64,000 bases of DNA, from contig OZ020249.1 in assembly GCA_963971285.1 (NCBI GenBank), positions 7,626,001-7,690,000 on the forward strand. The letters run 5' to 3'. Positions 13,201 to 25,200 of the stretch are shown here, in pieces. This DNA comes from Astropecten irregularis (taxonomy: Eukaryota > Echinodermata > Asteroidea > Paxillosida > Astropectinidae). The notes beneath the pieces are model-generated. The model was not told the origin of the DNA, searched no databases, and was given only the letters and a program-made list of their open reading frames with translations. The position numbers and the translations under genes were made by a program. Each line of letters begins with the position of its first letter. The stretch's first letter is position 1.

Positions 13201-16200
13201 GCCTTGGTGCTCCTGGTCATTTCCTTGGTGCCCCTGGTCATTGCCTTGGTGCCCCTGGTCATTGCCTTGGTGCCCCTGGTCATTGCCTTGGTGCCCCTGG
13301 TCATTGCCTTGGTGCCCCTAGTCATTGCCTTGCTGCTTCTGGTCATTGCCTTGTTGCCCCTGGACATTGCCTTGATGCCCGTAGTCATTGCCTTGCTGCT
13401 TCTGGTCATTGCCTTGATGCCCCTAGTCATTGCCTTGATGCCCCTGGTCATTGCCAAGGTGCCCCTGGTCATTGCCTTGATGCCCCTGGCCAATGCCTTG
13501 GTGCCCCTGGCCAATGCCTTGGTGCCCCTGGTCATTGCCTTGGTGCCCCTGGTCATTGCCTTGGTGCCCACAGTCATTGCCTTGGTGCCCCTGGTCATTG
13601 CCTTGGTGTCCCTGGTCATTGCCTTGGTGCCCCTAGTCATTGCCTTGGTGCCCCTAGTCAATGCCTTGGTGCCCCTAGTCATTGCCTTGCTGCTTCTGGT
13701 CATTGCCTTGATGCTCCTGGTCATTGCCTTGGTGCCCCTAGTCATTGCCTTGATGCCCCTGGTCATTGCCTTGGTGCCCCAAAACGACACACCCTACATT
13801 TCAGAATATTTTCTTTCTTGTTCCCTCAGGCTTCTCCTTTGACCTGAGTCGGTTGACGTCTACCAGCAAGTACACAATACCCCATGGCAACTATAATTAC
13901 TACATCAACATCTGTGCACCGGTAACCGGCACACCGTGCTCTGATGTGAACTCCGATGCCGCAGCGTGTCAGGTTACGAAAGACTCGGATACCGTGTAAG
14001 TCTCACCAGCAAGCTTGAATTCAAGTGTTCAAAATCACAGTTGTAGCTAACGTTCGTTTGAGCTTCCACAAATCGACACCAGTCAACCTCGTCCCCACCC
14101 TCTCGCTTGTTTTATGCAGTATACATGACCATTCCCAAATCAGGGCTGCCCCGTGGAACCTAAACGAAAGCAGGCCAATCAAGGGGCAAATTTCATGGAG
14201 CTTATAAGCACAAAACAAAAATTGCTTAGCACAAATAAAACTCGTCTCACTCAATAAAACAAACCACCATTAAAACCATTGGATATTCATGGTCAGCAAA
14301 CAACAGCCAAAGAACAATCATAAGTGATACACAATACAAGACATGGACAATTTGGTTGTTGATCCCTTTTTTTTTATTAAGACAGAAATTTCATGCTTAG
14401 CAAAATTGTTATGCTTAGCATGGCCTGTAAAATTGGCCTCTGATTGTGAGAGGTGAAAATGTCAAGCTGATGATCCTTGATACATTTCCACCTACAGAGG
14501 GCGCTATTCTAGACAGAAGTTGAGTTAAAAGATATAATACATGATTGGTAAAGGTCACATAACAGCTCTCACACTTTGTCTGATCAAACATGTTCATGAA
14601 ATAATAAACCTGTAAAAAATTTAGCTCAATCGGACAATCTGAGTCATGAGAAAATACCTAAAACACAACTTCATTTTTCTTATCAAACATAAAGAATGGT
14701 TTTGATCTTTTACCCCGAGATCAGAACTGTTTTCGGTCTTTGTTTTACTAATTTCTGGATAAATACAGCATTTCAGGTGGAAATATTGTAATGGTATGTT
14801 TCTACCAGCACCATCTTCATATCCTGTAAGTTATACATAAATCTGTGAACATTTCTGTTTGGGTATGTTACATAGAGCTATATTAAAATTACTAGTGCTG
14901 GGCGCATCCATGTTTGTGCACAAACCTATGGAAAGCCCAACATTTTGTACGTTTTTTATACGTTCATTTGCATACCTGCGTTGTGTTCTATACATGTGCG
15001 TTATCGAAGCAAAATACGCCCGAAATCCGACGCACCTTCGGTAAATGCGCGTTTCATTTAGGGCCGTGCGCGCACACGCTCTGCATGTCAGTCACGGAAT
15101 GATTGCAAGCGTCATCAAGATGCGCTACCGGTACCGTTCGCGCGTACTTGCACGTTGCATGTAGAGTACACTCTTCGAAAGGCATTCCAGTCAAAGTGTT
15201 CTTGTTCCACAGACACGCACATAAATTCAAAATGACAGCACTCAGGACGGCTTCAAAACGTCTACGCGCGTTGAGAACGCAGAGCCAGTGCTCTAGTAAT
15301 TTTAATATTGCTCTATGGTATGTTACCAATCCTGTACTGTACCTTTAAATTGCCATCTTTTACCAAAGCTCTTCCAATTTCCTTCTCTGATTATTTTGCA
15401 CGGTTCGTTTCCCTTTCTAAAGTGACAAGTGGACGATAGGCCAAGTCAACAAATCGCTGGAGTACTTTGATGGGATTGTCAAATTGACGTATCTCCACGG
15501 CGACAGATACCATCCCAAGGAGGGGCAGCTTGGAGTGGAACGCAAGGTACGCACAAACAGACAAACAGACAACATCAGTCTTTGTCCGTCGGGTTTGTTA
15601 GTTGGTCTTCTATTTGTTTGTATGTCTAAAACAAAATTTGGAGAAAAAAAAACAGAGGTATTAAAGGTAATATCATACTTTGGTTTTTTTTTCAAAAAAA
15701 TACAGATTCATTGGCAAAAATATCAAGACAGATACAGTAACAGTCATCAGTGAAATTCCCAGTCCCATACGGTGCCCACTTTTTGATAAAACAGTGAAAA
15801 ACGGCCACAGTGTTTCTTAAATCTTTTCACCATTATTTTTTATCTTTTAAAAAGATCAAAATTGTTTTTGGTCATTGGTTTTTACTCTTTTCTGGATAAA
15901 TACAGCATTTCAGGGAGAAAATTTGAATGGTATATTTCTACCATCACCATTTGTTTTTTTACACTGCATTGGGTAAATCTGTGAAGATTTCTGTTTCTGT
16001 ATGCTACCAAAGTATGATAGTACCTAGCATCTACGGGGAGAATTTATCATTGATTTTTTTCTTCGCCCTCTCACGTCCAGAGTGAGATTGCCTTCCTGTG
16101 CGCCCCAGACAAAGACCCTGGTGCCCCTGAATTCGTCACCGAGGCCAACAAAACCTACGTCTTCAATTGGTACACCAAATACGCCTGCCCGGAAGAACCT

Positions 16201-19200
16201 ATCGAGTGCGTGGTTACCAGTGAAGGTGATAACGAACACCAACAGTACGATCTCTCAAGGTATGACTGCTGGAATAGGTCTTGCGCATGTACGATCATAA
16301 GTAAAGGACGCCCTCGCTTGGCGGCAAAAAGTGAGGTAGCTTATTGGTATAATCTTGTGCAAAGCGCAAATGCTGGTTTTCATTATTTCAGCATTTTGTT
16401 AAATCTCAATTTATGGTTTGAACTTGTCAATGTGGAGGTTTGTGTTCGATTGTTTTCAAGTAGAACATAAAGTGAACGATTTGAAGAAATGTAGTCTTTT
16501 TTATGGTAAACTTTGTTCATCCACTTTGAGTTTATGATATCATTGTGTTTAATATTCACGTTTTCATTCTAAATCATATATTTTTATTTCAATCTCAGCT
16601 TGTCCAAATCATTGGAGGAAGACAATTGGGCCTTTGTTGACAATTCCGATAGCCACGGCAACCGCAAAAAGTACTACTTGAACGTCTGTCGGCCCGTCAA
16701 TCCGGTCAATGGTTGTGGGGCCTTCACTGGCATCTGCCAGACGGAGTTTCGTAATAACGAGGTAATCCGTCTCACCGAGACGAGACTCGGACAAAATAAC
16801 AGAAAGACATTTCAGAAAGAAAAAAAATAGAGGGCGCTTTAACAACTCAAACGGGGATGTCATGGATTTTTATGAATACACCGATCTGACGACACGAAAC
16901 ATGGAGGTAAAAAACACACACCATTACTGGTGTGTCCCCCCCCCCCTGCAACAAAAGAACTTACGTCTGCCGCACTTTATACTGCAGGGTGTACGTCCCC
17001 TAATCATGGGACGTACACCCTGCAATTATAGAGTGCGGCGGACATAAATTCTTCTGTTGCCGGACAAAATACGGACGGGGACACACCAGTAATGGCGGGT
17101 GGTTTTTACCTCCATGTTCGCACCGTCGGATCGGTGTATAATAAGATTCGGACAAAATATTAGAAAGACGTTTCACAAAAAAGAGCATTGAGGGCGCTTT
17201 AACAATTTTAAGTGGTGATGTCATGGATTTTCATGAATATTTAGATTTTATATGCAAATTAGTTGATAAACAAATTAGAGGAAATGTATGAAATATTTTT
17301 CGTTTGCTCTCCTCAAATTGCCAAAAATCACATTTTCAACCGTTAATTGTTTATAGTAAATGATCGAGTGAAAGTTTGTCATCGGAAAATTAGTATGAAT
17401 CTTGACATTTTGTATTGCCGTTTTTTTTTGTGGTTTCATCAGGAGGTTGTGAGCATTAGTTCCATGGGGGTGCCCAAGTCCCAACCGGTCATTGAGAGCG
17501 AGGGGCATCTTCTCCTGACCTACATAAATGGAAGTGCCTGCAATGGCGGAAATGGACAAGTGGAGAGCAGAATACACTTCAGCTGCAGAAAAGGCGTGCT
17601 GGTAAGCCCCGCCCCCTACTGTCCCACCCCCACTGCCCCGCCCCCTCCAGACATATGTAAATTCTCCTAAAAGATAACCTGTTTCTCTGAAGGTGCTTGT
17701 ATCTTCCAGTCGTGACTTCAAGTGACGGTTTATACGTCTTGTTTCATTTCTCTCCTTAGGACGGCCAGAGCACACTGTTTGAAACGTCAAAAAGTTACTC
17801 TCATCGGTCCTTCGAAGGACCACACACCTTCCAAAAAGAGGTGTCTCCGCAAGTCTTACTCAATTCTTGTTTCCTGTACCCTCTACCCTCTAGGGAAGCA
17901 GCCCTAGACTGCTGTTCGAAATGTGGAGACCTTACTCTCATCGGTCCTTCTCAGGACCACACACCTTCCAAGAAGAGTGTTATACATGGTGTCTAGTCTC
18001 CACAAGTCTTACTCAATTTTTGTTTCCTGTACCCTCTTCCCTCTAGGGAAGCAGCCCTAGACTGCTGTTCAAAACGTTGAGAACTTACTCTCATCGGTCC
18101 TACTCAGAACCACACACCTTCAAAGAAGAGGTGTCTCTACAAGTCTTACTCAATTCTTGTTTCCTCTATCCTCTACCCTCTAGGGAAGCAGCCCTAGACT
18201 CTTAGAGAAGGTCAACGATTGTCTCTACTCCTTCATTTGGGAAACGGAGGCAGCCTGTCCCATCGACTTGTCCTATGAAGAGGGCTGCAGCATCAAGGAC
18301 CCAAACTCCAAGTACGTCTTCAACATGCAGACCCTGACCAAACCATCCGATAGCTCCTTCTATGAGGTCACCCCGCCAGGAACGTCAGGAACCAAGTACC
18401 AGGTGAGTGGAAGAGGGCCACTGATGATGCTGTTAGTTGGTTAGCTGTGTCATCTGTGAATTCTGCCAGGATTTGTGTCATCAGAGAAACGAGATATAGG
18501 TCATTCCACCAAGTTGGGGCAGGATTTATATCAGTGTCCGTTCTTCATCCGTGACTTTGTTTCATTTGCTGGGCCAATTTGAAAGATCTGCGTAAGCACA
18601 AAAATTGCTTAAACATGAAAAGGTCTTCCTTGAAGAAACAGGACTACCAACCAAATGTTCATGTGATGCTTACTGCTTTTGTCTTGTATTCGGCCATTGT
18701 TTGCTGAGCATAACATTCAGAAGGAGTTTTGGCTGGAAAAGTGAATATTATTTTATACCATGGTTTTTATTGCTTATTAGCAAATTTTGGTGCTTAAGCA
18801 GCTCTATGAAATTGGCCCCAGGTCTGTAACCCTTTTTATTTATGGCTAAAAGCAGGAAATCCATGTGGTTTAATACTTAAAGGTAGTATCATACTTTGGT
18901 AAGAAACCAAAACAGAAATGTTCACAGATTTACGTATAACTTACAGGGTATGAAGATGGTGGTGGTAGAAACATACCATTCAAATATGTCTGCCTGAAAT
19001 GGTGTATTTATCCAGAAATTAGTCAAACAACGACCGAAAATATTTTTAATCTTTTAAAAGATCAAAAATAAAAGAGAAAAGACTTAAGAAATACTGTGGC
19101 CGTTTTTCACTGTTTGGTCAAGAAATGGGCCCTGTATGGGACTGAAATTTTCACAGATGACTGTTTCTGTATCTTGATATTTATGCCCATGAATCTGTAT

Positions 19201-22200
19201 TTCTTCGATAAAAACCAAAGTATGATATTACCTTTATAAAGTGAATACAGAGTTGTTCAGGATTCCAATACTGTCAAAACAATTGTTAAAATCCGTCTGT
19301 CCGCATCCCCACAGTTCAACATTTGCGGTAACGTAACTGGTACCCACAGCCTGTGTGGCACCAGTGGAGGCAGGGCACCGACTTCTTGTAAGATCTACCC
19401 TAACAGCTCTGTGGAGGTTCTTGGATTCCAGCCCGAGAGATGGCAGTTTTCAGACGACGGTCTCCTGAAACTGATCTACCAAGGCGATGTCACTCATTCA
19501 GGTAGGACTTCTAGAGAAAGCTGAGAAAAAACTAATAAAGGGATGGTACAGAATTGGTCAGACAAAATACACTTCAAGATCACAAATTCACATAAAATTT
19601 ACACAGTATTAGGGCGCCCCTTTTTAATTCTATGGTTCTCATTTCCGACCGACCCATATTTTGGGCTCCGACCGAAGAAAAAAAAACTTTTTTTTTTGGC
19701 GCCGACCCTTTCCAGAATGACATATAAATATAAATAAATAAAAAAATAAAAATTGAGAATTTCGGGAGACAAATTTTGCCAAAAATGACTACATTTTGTA
19801 CTTACTGAACACACACTGTCCACTGTCAAAACGTTCGTGAGTTGTATGGTGCAAATTAAGTTGAAGCAAAAAACCATAGTTCGGCCAACTTGGGTGCAGG
19901 ATGTGTCGGAGGACTTAGAATTTATGCGCCTACCAGAGGTCATTTTACCAAAGATATAAGTTTTATTTTCTTTTACTTTCTATCACAGAAATAATAAAAA
20001 AGAAATATTCAAACGAGTTTACAGTGAATACAGTGAACATTTCTCATCATATTCTTTATGTTTTTGTGTATTCAGCCATATTTTTTTTTCTACCAAACTT
20101 TTTTTTTTTTTGACCGACCGACCCTCCCTCAAGGTGAAAAAGAAATGAGAACCATAGAATTAAATGGGGGCGCCCTTATGGTGATGACAGGAGAAAACAT
20201 CCCATGAAATGTTTTTGTCTGAAATGCCATATTCGTTGAGAAATAAATGAAATATTATTTTCCGATTAGAATAAATCGCTTCGAAGCGTTTTATTATGAA
20301 CGCATAATATCGTTGAAATGTGTATTACGGGTTTTCACCATTTTCTCATGACCCAGATGACTGAATTGACCTCAAACTTCTACAGGTTTGTCATTGTCAG
20401 TTAAAGGTATATGATGGATCACATAATGTGCTTTCACTGTGTCAGCAACGGTTTTGTCACAAAAAAAACCAGTTCTGTACCATCCCTTTAAACGACCCTA
20501 CACGAACCTTTCGTAAGAGGGCGCTGTGTGAAGCCCTGAGCATTTGCCCATTGACGATGGAGTGCGGTGCTGTGATGGCACAAAAAAATTGCTTAGCACA
20601 AAACCTGTCACCAACCTAGTTCATGGGCCAATTTCATGGAGCTGCTAAGCACAAACAAATTTGCTTAAAGCACAAAATGTCTTGTTCAATACAACAAACC
20701 ATTAAGATTCCATCTGATATTCATGGTCAGCGAACAACAGCCAAAGAACAATCACAAGTGAAACACAACACATAGAAATTTGGTTGCTAATCCTGTTTTT
20801 ATTAAGACAGAAATTCCATGGTTAGCAAATGTTTGTGCTAAGCAGAGCCCTGAAATTGGCCCCTGGTCTGGTGCATTAATTAGACTATATTCTTTTTGAT
20901 AATTACATTATTGTTATTTATTTCTGGTAATGACACCAAGGATTCCTCAAAAGCGCCCTAGGCACTGTAGCTCGCAAGCCTGATGAAACCTTTCATTAGC
21001 CTTTTCGAAGTATGGCGGACACAAAAGGAGGGCGCTGTTTGAAGTGGGCATTTTGATTCAAACACAAAGGATTTTACCCAAACCAAACTGCTCCCTCCTA
21101 TTGTGTCCGCCATACATTGAAAGGGCTAATGGAAAGATGCTGAGAAGGAGATACAGTTGTAGAGGTGGGAGGAAAACCCCAAAGTAATATTCTGGGTAAA
21201 ACCTTAAGAATCAGGTAGGGACTGAAAGCCCAATCCACTTGTGGACCGAGCCGGACTTGAACCCGGTCCGCCAGAGGTGGAAGGTGAGGAAAGAACCGCT
21301 ACGCTACATAGATTGTGGGCTCAATCAAGCCCAGCCACAATGCTTGTGTCCTTGAGCAAGATACTTTGCAGTGTTTATGTACATGCATAACAAAATCTCA
21401 GACAGCAGATGATGAAATTTAACCTGTTTTTTCTCCCGTTTCCAAGGTTATTACAAAAAGACGGAGATCACGTTCCTCTGTCGCCGTGACATCCCCCTGA
21501 ACCATCAGAAGCCCACCTTCCACAGCAAAGAGAAGGACAGGTACATCTTTGACTTTGAGACACCGCTAGCCTGCCTTCCTGAGTCCGTGGACTGTCTGGT
21601 CTCCGATGAAAAGGGCAACCAGTACGACCTCTCCCCTCTGGCTCGTGAGGTTGGCAACTGGGAGGCAGTCGACACTCGCCCGGGGAAGAACTCTAGTTTC
21701 TACATCAACGTCTGTCGGCCGATCAATTCTGTCAGCTCGCCCACCAAGTTCTGCCCAGGTTAGATACCTATAAACCAATTTTTCTTATCATTTCAATTTA
21801 GATTGTACATTTTATTCTTTTTTATTCTTTTTTTTTTTCAATGCAGAACTGTTTCTTGCAGTTTGTACCAAAATTTGAAGGAATTTATGCAAACTTATGT
21901 TTTTTTTTCACATTTGTTTTTATTTTTAAAAATAAAATCTGGTTCTTCTTCCTGTTTTATAAATCAAATTATGAACAGACCGCAGCTGTTATATCAACTT
22001 ACTCAAATGCAGAACTGTTTCTTGCAGTTTGTACTATAATTTGAAAGAATTTTAATATGCAACTTTTTTTAACCATTTTTTAACACATAATTTCTGGTTC
22101 TTCTTTCTTTTTGATATTCGTACAAATCTTTGTGAATTTGATGTCAGTTTTTTAAATTTAATTTAACGATTTTTTTAATGACAGGGATAGTTTGGGGTGA

Positions 22201-25200
22201 CACTCTTTTGTGCGTATTTCTGGGTTTGAGGAGAAATGAGTATTAAAAACAAAACCGAAAACAGTTTTGATCTCCGAGAACAAAACCTCACAAGTTGGCG
22301 TAACAATTGCAACGGTTTTTCGCTGTTTTCTGCTGTTTCCAATGATCAATTGAACCGAAAATTTCACAGGTTTGTTTTTATTCCATGGTAAAGCATGACA
22401 AAGTATTTTTGTCAAAGAAATGTAGATTCATGGGCTAAAATATTAAGGAAGATACTGTAACAGTAATCTGTGAACATTTCAGTCCCATATGGTGCCCACT
22501 TTTTGAGAAAACAGTGTCTTTTCTCTTTTGATCTTTAAAAGATCAAAAATAATTTTGGTCACTGCTTTTACTCTTTTCTGGATAAATACAGCATTTCAGA
22601 CAGAAAATTTGTATACTACCAAAGTATAATACTACCTTTATGAAATGTCATCTTGTATTTTTGTATTTCTAGGTGGACCAATAGGAGCGTGCCAAACAAC
22701 CGGGGATGACAAGGCATTTAACATGGGCTATGTTCAGGCGATGCCCGAAGCCGCAGCAGACGGCTCGCTCAGTATCCGCTATGTTAACGGCGACCTCTGC
22801 GATGGAAAGAACCGTCGCAGCACGAGGATCAACTTTGAGTGCTCTACGACCCCGGTAAGTTCGAATCCTTCCATGTCCAAGTGCTTATCTATTCAGTTGT
22901 TGTTCTGGGTTTTTGTTTTGTAGAGCGCCACTGTTTGTCAAACATAACAGAATCGTACCTCGTACGTTGGGCCAATTTCATAGAGCTGCTTAAGCACCAA
23001 AATTTGCTAAAGCACCAAAAACCTTGGTAAATACAATCAGTATGCCAGCCAAAACTCCTTGTGAATGTTATGCTCAGCAAACAATTGCCAAATTCAAGTC
23101 AAAAGAAGTAAACATCACCTGAAAATTTGGTTAGTAATCCTGTTTGATCAAGGAAGACTTTTTATGCTTAAGCAAATGTTGTGCTTAAGCAGCTCTATGA
23201 AATTGGCCCCTGATCTTAGTTAGCTTTAGTCATTGGACTTAAAATAATAATACAACCACTTTTATATAGTGTATATCACAATCAATGATGTCTCTATGTG
23301 CGTATTACTATCATCTCTGGTCATTGGGCTACATTTACATTCCTGAAACAATCTCAACTCCCTGGGGAGTATACAGCCCCAGCTACTGTAAAGCGCACAA
23401 AGGCTAATCAAACACACAAAGCCATCTCTACCCTCACAGGTACCCATTTACACCTGGGTGAAGAGGAGCAATATGTTATAAAGCGTCTTGCCCAAGGATG
23501 CAAGCACCACGAGCCCATGGCTGGATTCGAACCCACAATCTGTAGATTGACCACAAGATCTTGAGTACGACACACCAGACCACTAGGCCACGGCACCCCA
23601 CACGACCTATATCATAGGACATGTCTTGATACATCTGTGATATACATAAATTAGATAACCTTTAATCTTAAGAATTTGGGGACTTTTTTTTCTTTTCAGG
23701 GTTCCCCGATTTTCCAACTTAGAACTGACAGTTGTGAGTATGTCTTCACGTGGCAAACACCAGCCGCATGCCCAATCAAGGTAAAAATTATCATTATTTT
23801 ATTTAAAGGTATACACAATTGGTAAAGGTCACAGAACAGCACTCACACTTTGTCCGAACCACAATGTGCACGAAATGATAAACCTGTGAAAATTTGAGCT
23901 CAATTGGACATCTGAGTCACGAGAAAATAGCAAAAGCCCAACTCAATTTTCTTATGATACATAAGGAATGGTTTTGATCTTACCCCGAGATCAAAACTGT
24001 TTTTGTTCATTGTTTTACTAATTTCTAGATAAATACTTTAACGGTATGTTTCTACCAGCACCATCTTCATACCCTGAAAACTATACGTCAATCTGTGAAC
24101 ATTTCTTTTTGGGTATGTTTATACCAATCCTGTACTGTACCTTTAAAGCATGACTAAATACATTTTTGAAAATAGAACTTTCCACATTATGATGCATGCC
24201 TTAATTTACCCTCAAATGTCATAATTTCTTGTCCTGTTCTCGTTTCTTTCCCGTAAAGAGAGTCGTAGGATCGGAATGCCGGGTTAAAGTCCCAAATTAT
24301 GAGTTTGAGTACGACTTGTCCTCGCTCCAAAGCAAGGAGTCCGACTACGTGGTGAATCAGGACCCCTACGAGTACAGGATCAATGTTTGTGGACCTCTTG
24401 TTGGCGGCAAAGAAGAATGCGCTGGTGGGAATGTTGGAGCTTGCCAAACCAAGCCAGGGCCTGGTGGTTTCGTTAAAAATGCCGGTACGTTCTGCGTTCA
24501 TTCGTTTGATTTATAGTTGTCAAAATGTCTTTCGTTATTAAAAACATTTAATGTGTTTGATGTTTTAACGTTCATTGCCATTTTTAGTGTAGGTGGATCG
24601 GTTTGCGGAAACCACCATGTAAGAATCATTCGTACTTTCGCACTTCTATATCGTTCGCACTTCTATATCGTTCGCACTTCTCGTAATTAGGTCTCAACGT
24701 TTTGACTAGTCTGCTCTAGTCCTCATCAGGAGACGATTGAAATGAGGGATATGAGGTCCTTACATATGATTGCTTGGGATTCTGTTCTGTGGAGGAGCTT
24801 TGTGATTGGTGCTCACTGGGGTGTGAGAGGATCCGATGTGTGGAAGGACTTTTGTGATTGGTGCTCACTGGAGTGTGTGTGGATCCAGTGGCTGCTCGTT
24901 GGGGTGTATTGCGTGAGTAAGGATTGCCTGTTCGGTCAGGTGTGTCAGTAGTAGGCTGGACATGGCTTTGGCTGTGTGGGAGGATAGGGTGCCAAATGTT
25001 ACTCAGAAAGAGACCAATGTCCTGTGGGACAGTATCATGCTTGTGTATCTCTATGGCTTCTCTGATGCGCCGAGTGTGCCAGTTAGATTCTTTCACTATG
25101 AGGGAAGCATGTTGCCATTCAATTACATGGTCTGCAGTGGTCGAACGAAGTACGAATGATTATGGTGTTTCCGCAAACCGATCCACATATTTAAAGATTA

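Larger units (their letters stand above)
24593..25195 (-). mobile_element. Penelope-like element remnant with inverted ends (family A)
   Basis: Flanked by inverted copies of a segment containing GTGGATCGGTTTGCGGAAAC (about 24593-24620 and 25165-25195). The order on the - strand is inverted end, endonuclease tail, hammerhead-like motif, inverted end. Partial copies of the same family are at about 8380-8540 (-) and 58656-58790 (+). Confidence 0.6.

Noticed and set aside
13098..13842. Long open frames on both strands across 13.0-13.8 kb
   Set aside because: They are products of the 21-bp minisatellite, whose length is a multiple of three; no start context or homology.
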